A stretch of DNA of 64,000 bases, taken from the NCBI GenBank assembly GCA_963770375.1, contig CAVYPM010000014.1:97661-161660 (forward strand). The letters run 5' to 3'. This document shows, piece by piece, positions 21,277 to 30,375 of the stretch; position 1 is the first letter of the stretch; every line of letters begins with the position of its first letter. Made by a program: the position numbers and the translations under genes. The notes beneath the pieces are model-generated. The model saw only the letters and a list, made by a program, of their open reading frames with translations. It was not told the origin of the DNA and did not search any database. This DNA comes from DASVBE01 sp963770375. GTDB lineage: Bacteria > Actinomycetota > Actinomycetes > Streptosporangiales > Streptosporangiaceae.

Positions 21277-21374
21277 GGCGGCCCAATAAGTGCACTCTCT
21301 CGATGGCAAGTCGTGTCCGCCTGGTAGCCGAGGTCGCTGGCCGCAGTGGTCATCTTCGTGACACGTGGGCAGGT

Positions 21375-21724
21375 TTAGTCGAACCCCAGGTCGGCCAGCG
21401 CCTTGCGCAGCTCACGTCGTCGCTGTTCTGCCGGCCGTGTAGATGTCGCCCATGCTTCGTGTGATCCAACTTGGCGAACGCGACAACCTTCACGCCGTCC
21501 GGGCCGTGCTTCACCGTCCGGCCGTGCTTCACCAGGTACTCCAGGGACTTCTGGTGGCAGCCGTCACGGCAGCAGGCGAGACTCATGGCGGGCAGGTGAG
21601 CATGGTTGCCCCGGCACTCGCCGCCTGCGCAGCGCGGAGGGTGTATGTGTGACCGCCATCGGCAATGGGAGCTTGTTTCACGTGAATCGCCTGAGGTGGT
21701 GCTCCTGGCGGCCGACTGCGTCAT
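21375..21724 (-). CDS. Small Cys/His-rich hypothetical protein (possible late frameshift)
   Basis: The central part reads as a natural protein with strong G/C preference at third codon positions: LACCRDGCHQKSLEYLVKHG, then GPDGVKVVAFAKLDHTKHGR. A plausible ending, RELRKALADLGFD followed by TAA at 21375, is in the neighbouring frame, so a -1 shift near 21415 is suspected. Cys and His pairs in the N-terminal part suggest metal binding, but no family was recognised. The start is uncertain: an ATG at 21586 lacks a ribosome binding site, and the open frame reaches 21724. Confidence 0.4.
21675..21688. promoter_or_regulatory. Degenerate parS-like site
   Basis: GTTTCACGTGAATC has one mismatch to the parS consensus, near its end. 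It lies between two perfect sites. Confidence 0.6.
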
Positions 21725-21946
21725 TAGTTATTGGCGGCGCTTGTGATGGCTCGCCGTGCTCGTGATGGCCGCCCCGCCCTAATGGTCGGTTGCGCACGTG
21801 AATGGCCGCTGCGCTCGTGAGCTGCGCTCGTGAATGGCCGGCTGCGCCTACGCGGATATACAGCGACACGTGAACGCTGCTACTCCACGCATAGGCGGAT
21901 AAAAGCCGCCGGGCGGCGACGATACAGGCCGCTGGGCGGCGACATG

Positions 21947-21960
21947 GTTTCACGTGAAAC
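21947..21960. promoter_or_regulatory. parS site
   Basis: A perfect GTTTCACGTGAAAC just upstream of the aldolase-like gene fragment. Confidence 0.95.
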
Positions 21961-22013
21961 GGTGATAGGCCGCAGCCATGAGCGAGGACGCTGACCAGCC
22001 GAACGCGGACGCG

Positions 22014-22027
22014 GATTCACGTGAACA
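22014..22027. promoter_or_regulatory. Degenerate parS-like site
   Basis: GATTCACGTGAACA keeps the TTCACGTGAA core but has changed ends. ParB binding would be weak or absent. Confidence 0.4.
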
Positions 22028-22066
22028 TCAAAGGCTCCCTCGACGTGCGGAATTTGGCGGGGAACT

Positions 22067-22297
22067 GTCGAGCAGCGGCTTGCCCGGCTGTTCGGGGCCG
22101 GGGTGGCGTGTTCTCTGTGTTCACCGGGACGGCGGCCAACTTGCTGGGACCGAGCCAGCTGCTGCCGCTGTTCGAGGCGGTGACCTGTGCGGGGAGCGCC
22201 CACCTGAACGTTGATGAATGCGGGCGCCGGATCAGGTTCTGGGCGCCAGGCTGCTGACAGCGGGCGACGCCGGACGGGAAGCTGACACCGGGCCGGA
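22067..22297 (+). pseudogene. Decayed fragment of a threonine aldolase-like gene
   Basis: Read in three successive frames, this stretch gives EQRLARLFGA, then GGVFSVFTGTAANLLG and SAHLNVDECG, then APDQVLGARLLT. These match in order the corresponding segment of the intact low-specificity threonine aldolase gene about 1 kb to the right, which lies on the opposite strand. Only this roughly 75-residue internal segment is present, with at least two frameshifts and no start. It is an inverted partial duplicate or the remnant of a second copy. Confidence 0.8.
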
Positions 22298-22299
22298 AG

Positions 22300-23175
22300 G
22301 CGTAGCGAGGGCGGGCGGGACCGGCGGATAACCGGAGGGCTGAGCCGGGATAGGCCGGCCTGGCGGCCCGTGCGGGGATAGCCGGGCTGAGCGAGGACAG
22401 CGGGCCGCGACACGGCGTACCGGGATCCAACCCAAGCGCCCAGCGCGGGTCGGCAACGGCGGGTCATGGTGGCGGGCCATCCGCAGCGCGACCATCGTGG
22501 TCCGCGGTGCAGCAGCCGCACCGGATGCCGCCAATCCAGTGGGCCGAGCGGAGACAACGGTGCCGAGCCGGGCCACCGGAGCCGAGCCGGCATAGCGGCC
22601 GAGAAGGCCTAGCAGGCTGAGATGGGCTAGCGGGCTGAGCCGGGATAGGCCGCCAACCTAGCAGGCTGAGCGGGCCAAGCCGGGCCAAGCCGGGTCGGCG
22701 GGCTGGCGGGCCGGGCGGGGATGGCGGGCTGAGCCGGGATAGGCAGCTGGGTTAACAGGCCGAACGGGCTAGCAGGACTGGCGGGTCGAGCGCGGCTAGC
22801 GGGCTGAGCCGGGATAGGCCGCCGACCTAGCAGGCTGAGCGGGCTGAGCGGGCCGGGCCGAGCAGAGCTGGCGGTCGAGCAGGGCTCGCGGGCCGGGCGG
22901 GGATGGCGGGCCGAGCAGGACTGGCGGGCCGAGCGGGACTAGCGGGCCGAGCCTGGGTCAACGGGCCGAACGGGCTAGCAGGACTGGCGGGTCGAGCTGC
23001 AGGCCGAGCCGGGCCGAGCAGAGGCTGAGCAGGGACTCGAGCCGGGCCGAGCGGCCGAGCGGGCTCGCGGGCCGAGCCGGGATGGCGGGCCGAGCCGGGC
23101 TAGCGGGCTGAGCCGGGATAGACAGCTGGGTTTTGCGGGCCGGGCCAGGATTGGCCGTCGGCCTGGTGGACGGCC
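22300..23175. repeat. Degenerate interspersed repeat tract upstream of the aldolase gene 3' end
   Basis: About 870 bp is built from short G+C-rich words. GGGCTGAGCCGGGATAG recurs at least five times (near 22335, 22635, 22730, 22805 and 23110). A block gccgaacgggctagcaggac occurs near 22762 and 22968. 'gcgggccgag' and 'agcaggctgagcggg' fill the remainder. No gene is supported on either strand. The tract is non-CRISPR in character: units are irregular and there are no unique spacers. Confidence 0.75.
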
Positions 23176-23178
23176 TCG

Positions 23179-24237
23179 TTATATGGCTGGGTTATATGGC
23201 TGGCCTGACGTAACCGCCTTGATGGCGGCGGCGAATGCGTCCACATCACCTTCGGTCGTATTGAAGGCGGTCATCCACCGAACCACGTTGGTGTCGGGGT
23301 CCCAGACACTGAAATTCCAGTCCGCCTGAAGAGCCTTGATATGGACCGGGTCCAGCGCGGCAAACACCGCATTGGACTGAACCGGGTAACGAACATCCAC
23401 TCCCGGCAGGCCATCGACCGCAGCCGCTAGCCGGCCAGCCATCTCGTTCGCATGCCGCGCGCTCCGGGACCAGAGATCGTCCTCCAGCAGCGCCAGGAAC
23501 TGAGCCGCCAGGAACCGCATCTTCGACGCCAGCTGCATCTGCTGCTTACGCAAATACGGCACCACCGCAGTGATCGACGGATCCATCACGACGACGGCCT
23601 CCGCACCGACCGCACCGTTCTTCGTCCCGCCAAAGCTGAAGACATCGACGTTCGCCGCCAGATCCGCCAGCGAGCACCCCAGATGCACGGCCGCGTTCGC
23701 CAGCCGGGCACCGTCCAGGTACAGACGCAGCCCCTGAGACCGGCAGAACGCCGACAACTCGCGCAGCTCATCCAGTGAGTAGCACGTTCCCAGCTCCGTC
23801 ACCTGCGTGATCGCCACCACCCGCGGCTGCGCCCGGTGCTCATCACCGCGCCCGCCCAGCCGCCCCTCGATCAGGCCCGGCGTCAGCTTCCCGTCCGGCG
23901 TCGCCACCGTCAGCAGCTTCGCCCCCAGAACCCGCTCCGGCGCCCCGCACTCATCCACGTTCAGGTGCGCGCTCTCCGCGCAGATCACCGCCTCGAACGG
24001 CCGCAGCAGCAGGCTCAGCCCCAGAACGTTGGCCGCCGTCCCGGTGAACACGAAGAACACGCCGCCCTCGGCCCCGAACAGCCGGGCAAGCTGCTGCTCG
24101 GCCTGCCGCGTCCAGTCATCGTCGCCGTACCCCCCGGCAGGCCCGCTGTTGGCCTCGCTGATCTTCGCCAGCACCGCGTCGTGGGCACCAGCATGGTTAT
24201 CGCTGCCGAAGCTGGCAGGCCGCCGCGTTTCCGTCAC
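23179..24237 (-). CDS. ltaE: Low-specificity L-threonine aldolase-family PLP enzyme
   Basis: This fold-type I pyridoxal-phosphate enzyme cleaves L-threonine or allo-threonine to glycine and acetaldehyde. The 352-residue product has FGSDNHAGAHDAVL at the start, FVFTGTAANVLGLSLL in the cofactor-binding region, HLNVDECG, LDGARLANA and the PLP-lysine context SFGGTKNG. The GTG at 24237 was chosen because the family begins close to the SDNHAG motif; upstream frame extension passes through a parS site (VSRET) and is not family-like. Repeats lie directly downstream. Confidence 0.9.
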   Translation of the reverse strand: MTETRRPASFGSDNHAGAHDAVLAKISEANSGPAGGYGDDDWTRQAEQQLARLFGAEGGVFFVFTGTAANVLGLSLLLRPFEAVICAESAHLNVDECGAPERVLGAKLLTVATPDGKLTPGLIEGRLGGRGDEHRAQPRVVAITQVTELGTCYSLDELRELSAFCRSQGLRLYLDGARLANAAVHLGCSLADLAANVDVFSFGGTKNGAVGAEAVVVMDPSITAVVPYLRKQQMQLASKMRFLAAQFLALLEDDLWSRSARHANEMAGRLAAAVDGLPGVDVRYPVQSNAVFAALDPVHIKALQADWNFSVWDPDTNVVRWMTAFNTTEGDVDAFAAAIKAVTSGQPYNPAI

Positions 24238-24358
24238 TCCTCCGAGCCTAGCGATCACCTGCGCCCGCCCCACCCAGCGGCCGGCCCCGCCCCGCCCGCA
24301 CCCAGCCGCCAACCCAGCCGTCAAACAGCCGTCAGCCCCGCCGGTCAGCCCCGCCACC

Positions 24359-24372
24359 GTTTCACGTGAAAC
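24359..24372. promoter_or_regulatory. parS site
   Basis: A perfect GTTTCACGTGAAAC in the divergent region between the aldolase and acetyltransferase genes. Confidence 0.95.
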
Positions 24373-24581
24373 GGCGCTTCTCCCCACCCCAAAAGACCGA
24401 CCACATGCCGGCTGCACCCTGCGTCTTAGGCCACAGTTCACGCCAGCCACCCCCGCACGGCCCGCAGACCGCGCTCAGCCCGGCTAACATAGCCCAGAAG
24501 GAACAGCGGACCCGCCGCCAGCACGGTAGCGCGGTCCCGGCCACCCGCAGGCAGCCTGCTGACCGGACCTCAGGGGAGCCA

Positions 24582-25199
24582 TTGTCTCGTCGACTTGCCA
24601 GCATCACCCTGGACAACCTCGATGACCTGCCTCCCAAGTGCCGTCGATGCGTTTTCTGGGAACTGGACCCCGTCAACCACGCCCGCGCCGTGGAAACCGG
24701 CGAACCCGGCCTGGAGAAAGAGTCCTGGGTCTCCTCGGTCCTGCTGGAGTGGGGAAGCTGCGGCAAGCTCATCTACGTCGACGGCGCCCCGGCCGGCTAC
24801 ATCCTCTACGCCCCGCCCCAGTACGTCCCCCGCTCGGTCGCCTTCCCGACCAGCCCGGTCAGCGCCGACGCCGTCCTCCTCATGACCGCGAACGTCGTCG
24901 GCGACTTCGCGGGCGGCGGCCTCGGCCGGATGCTCATCCAGGGCGTCGCCAAGGACCTGACCCGCCGCGGCGTCAAGGCCATCGAGGCCTTCGGCGACCT
25001 GAAGTGGCAGGGCCTCTCCTGCGTCGTCCCGGCCGACTACCTCCTCGCCGTCGGCTTCAAGACAGTCCGCCCGCACGCGCACTACCCGCGGCTCCGCCTG
25101 GAGCTCAAGACGGCCCTGTCCTGGCGCGAGGACGTCGAAGTCGCCCTGGAGCGCCTCCTCGGCTCGATGAGCCCAGAACGCTCGCTCCGCCTCGCCTGA
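24582..25199 (+). CDS. GNAT-family N-acetyltransferase
   Basis: This 205-residue protein has the acetyl-CoA-binding region of GNAT enzymes (VGDFAGGGLGRMLIQGVAKDL, a variant of the R/Q-x-x-G-x-G/A loop). It is preceded by a conserved start CRRCVFWELDPV and the block YVPRSVAFPTSPVSADAVLL, known from the acetyltransferase beside trxA in Streptomyces. The substrate is unknown. The TTG at 24582 follows GGGGAG and gives the family N-terminus; an ATG at 24366 overlapping parS would add 72 unrelated residues. Confidence 0.85.
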   Translation: MSRRLASITLDNLDDLPPKCRRCVFWELDPVNHARAVETGEPGLEKESWVSSVLLEWGSCGKLIYVDGAPAGYILYAPPQYVPRSVAFPTSPVSADAVLLMTANVVGDFAGGGLGRMLIQGVAKDLTRRGVKAIEAFGDLKWQGLSCVVPADYLLAVGFKTVRPHAHYPRLRLELKTALSWREDVEVALERLLGSMSPERSLRLA

Positions 25200-25390
25200 G
25201 CACTCGCCGCCTCGCCCGACCCACTCGCCGACCCGCCGGCCCGCCGCCGCCGCGGCCCCGGCCCCGGCGGGCGGCGCGCCCAGATGACGTGACCCGCGCG
25301 CAGCCAACCGTATTCCTAAATCCTGAGCCCGACCCCGGTCACCGCTGACGTGCCGGGTGGTGCCGGGCGGCACAGCAAGCGGCACAGCAA

Positions 25391-25424
25391 AGGGCCCTGG
25401 CCGGCTCCCGCCGCCCAGGGCCCT
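25391..25424. terminator. Bidirectional hairpin terminator
   Basis: The arms agggccctgg and ccagggccct (10 bp) enclose a 14-nt loop between the convergent acetyltransferase and trxA genes. There is no T-tract. Confidence 0.65.
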
Positions 25425-25464
25425 CGCTCGCCGCCGGGACCCGCCCGGCCGCTATAAGCCCAGG

Positions 25465-25788
25465 TCAGATGAACTCGGCCAGCTCCCGCAGCAGTGCGGA
25501 CTTCGGCCGGGCACCCACGATCTCCTTGACGACCTCGCCACCGGAGAACACACCCAGCGTCGGGATGTTCATGATCCCGTACTTCATCGCCACCTTCGGG
25601 TTCTCGTCCACGTTCAGCTTGACGATGTCGATCTTGTCGCCATGCTCAGTAGCGATCTCCTCCAGCACCGGGGCCACCATCCGGCACGGACCGCACCACT
25701 CGGCCCAGTAGTCCACGACGACCGGCTTCTCGTTCTTCAGAACATCGGCCTCGAAGCTGTCGTCCGTTACCTTCTTCGTAGCCCCCAT
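25465..25788 (-). CDS. trxA: Thioredoxin
   Basis: This 107-residue cytoplasmic disulfide reductant has the active site WCGPC at residues 31-35 and the cis-proline segment NIPTLGVF. The upstream gene, trxB, regenerates it with NADPH. The 72-bp spacing and same strand suggest one operon. Confidence 0.98.
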   Translation of the reverse strand: MGATKKVTDDSFEADVLKNEKPVVVDYWAEWCGPCRMVAPVLEEIATEHGDKIDIVKLNVDENPKVAMKYGIMNIPTLGVFSGGEVVKEIVGARPKSALLRELAEFI

Positions 25789-25860
25789 TGAGGACCCTTC
25801 CTTTCGCCTTTTGTCACTTTGGTGCGGCCCCGCAGTCCCGGCAGTCCCAGGACCCGGAAG

Positions 25861-26802
25861 TCAGCTCTCCTGGTCGTCCTGGTCCGCCAGCCACCGCTCG
25901 GCATCCAGAGCCGCCGCACAGCCGCTCCCGGCCGCGGTCACGGCCTGCCGGTAGGTGTGGTCCACCACGTCACCCGCGGCGAACACACCCGGGATCTTGG
26001 TCCTGGTCGACGGCTGGTCGACGACGAGGTAACCCTCATCGTCCAGCTCCAGCTGCCCGGTGAACAGCTCGCTCCGCGGATCGTGCCCGATCGCCACGAA
26101 GATGCCGCTGACCTCGAGGAACGACTCCTCGCCGGTCTTGGTGTTCTGCAGCCTGATACCGGCCACCCGGTCCTCACCGACGACCTCGGTCACCACGCTG
26201 TCCCACGCGAACCTGATCTTCGGGTTGGCCCGCGCCCGGTCCTGCATGATCGCCGACGCCCGCAGAGCGTCCCGCCGGTGGACCACGGTCACCGACCGGG
26301 CGAACCGGGTCAGGAACGTCGCCTCCTCCAGCGCAGAGTCACCGCCACCGACAACCGCGATGTCCTGGTCACGGAAGAAGAAGCCGTCACACGTCGCGCA
26401 CCACGACACCCCATGACCGGAAAGCCGCTTTTCGCCGGGAATGCCGAGTTCGCGGTAGCTTGACCCGGTTGCCACGATCACCGACCGGGTCAGGAACGTG
26501 TCGCTCCCGGCCTTGACCACCTTCGGCGACGCCGAAAGATCAACCTCAGTGACGTCGTCCGTCACCAGCTCCGCACCGAACCGCTCAGCCTGCTTCCGCA
26601 GCGAGTCCATCAGGTCCGGGCCCAGCACCCCGTCAGGGAAACCGGGGAAGTTCTCCACGTCCGTGGTGTTCATCAGGGCCCCGCCGGAGGTGACGGACCC
26701 CTCGAACACCAGCGGGTTCAGCCGCGCCCGCGCGGCGTACAGCGCCGCGGTATACCCGGCCGGCCCTGACCCGATGATGATGACGTCCCGAACGTCGGTC
26801 AC
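25861..26802 (-). CDS. trxB: Thioredoxin reductase
   Basis: This 313-residue NADPH-dependent flavoenzyme reduces thioredoxin. It has the FAD-binding GSGPAG near residue 11, the redox-active CATC at residues 135-138, the NADPH-binding GGGDSA and a C-terminal FAD motif (FAAGDVVD). It lies upstream of trxA and downstream of the SigM/anti-sigma pair, as in other actinomycetes. Confidence 0.98.
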   Translation of the reverse strand: MTDVRDVIIIGSGPAGYTAALYAARARLNPLVFEGSVTSGGALMNTTDVENFPGFPDGVLGPDLMDSLRKQAERFGAELVTDDVTEVDLSASPKVVKAGSDTFLTRSVIVATGSSYRELGIPGEKRLSGHGVSWCATCDGFFFRDQDIAVVGGGDSALEEATFLTRFARSVTVVHRRDALRASAIMQDRARANPKIRFAWDSVVTEVVGEDRVAGIRLQNTKTGEESFLEVSGIFVAIGHDPRSELFTGQLELDDEGYLVVDQPSTRTKIPGVFAAGDVVDHTYRQAVTAAGSGCAAALDAERWLADQDDQES

Positions 26803-26875
26803 GACTGATTGCCCTTCTCTCGTTGCACCGGCGTCAACCGATCCTAGGGCCCGGAGATTCCCGTCCAGCGCAGGC

Positions 26876-27851
26876 TCAGCCGGACCCCGGCAGCGCCATC
26901 TGGGTAATCACGTCGGACGACGTGGCCGAGCATCCTGTACCCACCACCCAGATCCGGGCCGGCCCGCCGCCGGCCGGCGAAACCACGATGATCGCCGCCC
27001 GCTGGCCCTGGTAGCGGCCGATCGTCACGAGCCGGACCTGACCACCGTCCGCCACCCGCGTCACGCACGCCTCGAGCGCCGCCGGAGCGAAACCAGGAAT
27101 CCCGCCCAGCTCGCCGCGCCTCCCGCTACTGGGCGCCGGGCTCGCGCTCGCTGGTTCCTGGCTGCCCTCGCTGCCCGGCACCAGCAGGCCGATCTCGCGG
27201 CGCCAGGGTCCCCGGCCCGAGATCAGCGGACGAGGTCAGCACGGTGAACGGCCTCGACTGCCCGCCCGCCCGGTAGGTGAGCGTCGGCGCCGGCCTGACC
27301 GCGGACGGGGCCGCCCGGCTGCCCTGCGCCGCGGCACCCGCACCGCTGCCCGACGAGGTGCTGCTGCCCGCCGACGCCGCTGACGAGCCCGACGTCTCCG
27401 CCGTCCCTGACGATCCGGCCAGCCGGATCGCCGCGAACCCGCCGCCGAGAACAACAATGGCGACCGCGGCGCCCGCCGCGACCCGCAGCGTCACCGGCGA
27501 CCGCAGCCAGCCTCCGGACCAAATTTTAGGATTACGCGCAGCCGCGCGCCTGGTCACGCCGTCCCGCCCCGGTGCCACCGGGACCGGGCCGCGGGCCGCG
27601 GGGACCGCTGGTGACGCGGCCCGGCTGGCCGCCTCCGCGGCCAGTGCCGCCTCGATCCTGGCGGTGATGTCGTCGGGCATCGGCGGCGCGGGCACGCTGG
27701 CCAGGAAGGTGCTGACCGCGGCCAGGTCGTCGGCCGCGGCGGTGCAGCGGGCACAGCCGTCCAGGTGCGCGCGGACCCGGGCCGATTCTCTCGTGCCCAG
27801 ATCCCCGGCCCGGTAGCCGGCCAGCTTGTCGGCCCGGATGTGCCGGGTCAT
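26876..27851 (-). CDS. SigM-type anti-sigma factor with zinc-finger domain (one apparent frameshift)
   Basis: The N-terminus has the anti-sigma zinc-binding pattern (H..YRAGDL, then AHLDGCARCTAAADDL). A Pro/Ala-rich segment, one transmembrane helix (LRVAAGAAVAIVVLGGGFAAI) and an extracytoplasmic domain follow. The protein sequesters the adjacent sigma factor at the membrane. Near 27210-27215 the frame shifts by +1 at a G4 run; removing one G gives the continuation GPWRREIGLLVPG and a natural C-terminus ending at 26876. The ATG overlaps the sigma gene stop by 4 bases (ATGA), so the pair is translationally coupled. Confidence 0.82.
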
Positions 27852-28462
27852 GGCGGACTGTCACCCCCTTCCTGCGCAGGTGAGACGTTCCCGGCGGCGG
27901 TTTGGTTCCGTGCTGGCCCGGTTTGCCCGGCGGCGCGGCGCAAGTGCGCCAGCTGGGGCAGCAGCTTGGCCCGGGCCCGGGCGCAGCGGCTTTTCACCGT
28001 GCCCGGCGAGATCCCGAGCACCTCGGCGGCGTCCGCGACCGGGTAGCCGAGCATGTCCACCAGGACCAGCGCGGCCTGCTGGTCGGCGGGCAGGGTGCGC
28101 AGCGCGGCCTGGACGTCCAGCGCGGTGTCACTGGCCGCCGAGGGGTCGGGCACCGCGTGGCCCAGCGCCAGGGAGTCCAGGGCCTGCTCGCCGCCGGTGC
28201 TGGCGGCCGGCCGGACCGCCCGGCGGCGCATCCGGTCCAGGCAGGCGTTCACCACGATGCGGTGCAGCCAGGTGGTCACCGCCGAGTCGCCACGGAAGCT
28301 GGACGCCCGCCGGAAGGCCGAGATCATCGCGTCCTGGACGGCGTCGGCCGCTTCCTCAGGGTCGGCCAGGGTCCGGATCGCCACCGCCCACAGCCGGTCC
28401 TTGTGCCGCCGGAACAGCTCGCTGAACGCGTCGGCGTCACCGGCGATATGCCGGCGGAGCAA
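27848..28462 (-). CDS. sigM: ECF RNA polymerase sigma factor, SigM-like
   Basis: This 204-residue group IV sigma factor has region 2 (DADAFSELFRRHKDRLWAVA, then DAVQDAMISAFRRASSFRG) and region 4 (LPADQQAALVLVDMLGYPVA, then LGISPGTVKSRCARARAKL). The TTG at 28462 is probably not the native start. The frame continues upstream with a typical DDEL just before it, but no good start was found in about 100 bases, so a small indel or unusual start there is possible. Coupling to the downstream anti-sigma gene and neighbouring trxBA and murJ identify the SigM locus. Confidence 0.88.
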   Translation of the reverse strand: MLRRHIAGDADAFSELFRRHKDRLWAVAIRTLADPEEAADAVQDAMISAFRRASSFRGDSAVTTWLHRIVVNACLDRMRRRAVRPAASTGGEQALDSLALGHAVPDPSAASDTALDVQAALRTLPADQQAALVLVDMLGYPVADAAEVLGISPGTVKSRCARARAKLLPQLAHLRRAAGQTGPARNQTAAGNVSPAQEGGDSPP

Positions 28463-28668
28463 CTCGTCGTCGGGCGGCTCCTGGCCGGCTCCGGCGCCGG
28501 GCGGGCCGTGCCCCTCCGGGCCGGGGACATCCGGCCCGGGGCGGCCCGTCCGGGTCCCGCCCGCCTCCTGCGGTTCCGTTGCCGTCCTCCTGTCCGCGCT
28601 GCCCGCACTGGCCGGGCGGAACCTGACCGGTCGTCCCGGGAGCCGCCGCTGCCCGGGTGGGGCTCCGG

Positions 28669-30204
28669 TCAGCTGGAGCCCTTCACGATGATGTTGAAGA
28701 TCGAGGCGCCGAAGCTGCCGGACGGGCCGCCGTTGGCCTTCGGGGGCAGCTTGGTGAACCAGATCAGCACGTACCGGCCGCTGGCGCTGGAGTGCACGTC
28801 AAAGGTGGTGGTGCCGCCGGGAACCCCGTCCTGCTGCGCGACGGTGGCGAACGAGCTCACGGACGCAGGGTCGGCGCTGCCGTCGTTGCCTATCATGATC
28901 GACACGTTGGCGCCCGGGGTCGACCCGAACGTGACCGTGACCGAGCTCAGCTTGACCGTCTTGCCCATGTCCAGCAGCAGCCCGGACCCGTTCTTCAGCC
29001 CGCCGAACTTGGGGTTTCCCAGGTAGTACTGGGTGGACCAGGCGGTCGCCGGGCTGCCGTCGATGGCCAGCGCGGCCTTGGTGCTCGGCTCCGACACGCC
29101 CTTCGCGCCGATCGGCTTCAGCACCTGGGCGGCCTGGGTGGACGGGCTGGACGGCGACTGCACCGAGCTGGGCAGATGGCCGTTCGAACGGGACCCGTGC
29201 AGGGTCATCGCCCCGATGGTGATCGCCGCGATCACCACGAACACCAGCACCGTCGCGATCGCGATGAGGTTGCGCGAGGGCCGCTGGCGGCCGCGAGGCG
29301 GGCCTGGCGGCCGGGTGTCCCAGCCGCCGGGCGGCAGGCTGGACGGCTCGTAGCCGGTGCGGCCGGGCCCGGCGCTCGCCGGGTATGCACCGGCCGGGTA
29401 GCCGCGGGTCGGCTGCGGCGGCGCGGCCTCCGGCGGCGGGGCCGGCGGGATCGCCGCGGTCAGCTCCTCGGCCAGCTCGCCGGGCGTGCTCAGCGCGGCT
29501 GCCCCGCGCCGGCCGTGCTGGAACAGGGCCCGGCAGGTGATGTCGTCGAGCAGCGCCGGGACGCCCGCGGTGATCTGCCGGGGCCGCCGGGCCTGCCCGT
29601 CGGCGGTCGGCGCGGGCGGCAGGGACGGGCAGTCCGGGCCCGGCCAGTGCCCGGTCAGCGCCGCGTACAGCAGGCTGGCCAGGCCGCGGGTGTCGTCCGC
29701 CGCCGGGTCCTCGGAGGTGATCCCGGTCAGCGCGGCGTCCACACCCAGGCCGACGATCTTCACGCCGCTGTTCGGGGTCCACCGCAGCGACCCGGGCTGC
29801 AGGCAGAGGTGCGCGAGCCCGGCGGCGTGCGCGACCGACAGCGCCGCGGCGGCCTCGGCGACGATCTGCGCCGCGCGGCCCGGGTCGATCGGCCCGGCGG
29901 CGAGCAGGTCGTCCAGCGAGTCGCCGGCCGCCCACTCCATCACGATGTAGGCGTGGTCCCAGTCGTCCTCGACGTCGAAGACCTGGGTCAGCCGGGCGTC
30001 GGTCAGCCGGCCGGCCGCCCGGGCAGCCGTGACGGTCTCGCGGACACGGGGGAACCCCGGCTCGAAGGTAACGACGGTGACCGGCCTGGCCAGGATTTCG
30101 TCAATGGCTTTCCACGCTGCCCAGCCGCCCGCGGCGGCAGTGCGGTCTTCAAGGCGGTAACGGCCGCCGAGCCGGGTGCCCGGCTCAGAGATGAACGTGC
30201 TCAT
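28669..30204 (-). CDS. Membrane pseudokinase with C-terminal discoidin-like domain, partner of MurJ
   Basis: This 511-residue protein begins with a protein-kinase fold (about residues 10-260) that lacks catalytic residues: the HRD loop reads HLCLQPGS and the DFG position reads IVGLGVD. A Pro-rich linker leads to one transmembrane helix (IAIATVLVFVVIAAITIGAM, about residues 315-335). The extracytoplasmic C-terminus resembles an F5/8 type C or galactose-binding domain (LAIDGSPATAWSTQYY). Mycobacterial MviN carries MurJ, pseudokinase and a glycan-binding domain in one chain; here the last two are a separate gene immediately after murJ. It is inferred to regulate lipid II flipping through phospho-dependent partners. 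Confidence 0.85.
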   Translation of the reverse strand: MSTFISEPGTRLGGRYRLEDRTAAAGGWAAWKAIDEILARPVTVVTFEPGFPRVRETVTAARAAGRLTDARLTQVFDVEDDWDHAYIVMEWAAGDSLDDLLAAGPIDPGRAAQIVAEAAAALSVAHAAGLAHLCLQPGSLRWTPNSGVKIVGLGVDAALTGITSEDPAADDTRGLASLLYAALTGHWPGPDCPSLPPAPTADGQARRPRQITAGVPALLDDITCRALFQHGRRGAAALSTPGELAEELTAAIPPAPPPEAAPPQPTRGYPAGAYPASAGPGRTGYEPSSLPPGGWDTRPPGPPRGRQRPSRNLIAIATVLVFVVIAAITIGAMTLHGSRSNGHLPSSVQSPSSPSTQAAQVLKPIGAKGVSEPSTKAALAIDGSPATAWSTQYYLGNPKFGGLKNGSGLLLDMGKTVKLSSVTVTFGSTPGANVSIMIGNDGSADPASVSSFATVAQQDGVPGGTTTFDVHSSASGRYVLIWFTKLPPKANGGPSGSFGASIFNIIVKGSS

Positions 30205-30375
30205 ATCGCCACATCAAGAGCGGGCTAGGCCCTCGACCCCCTTCCAAGCCATCTGCGGTCGGCTGAGCGGGAAAATCACGACGCTGGACAACATGCTAAG
30301 GGGCGAGGGCGCTCCGGGCGGCCTGCGCACGCTACCAACGCAAACCGTTACCTCCTGAAGTCATCGAGCCGGCCG

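Noticed and set aside
22300..23175. CRISPR-like array
   Set aside because: Repeat units are irregular and diverged with no uniform unique spacers, and no cas genes are present.
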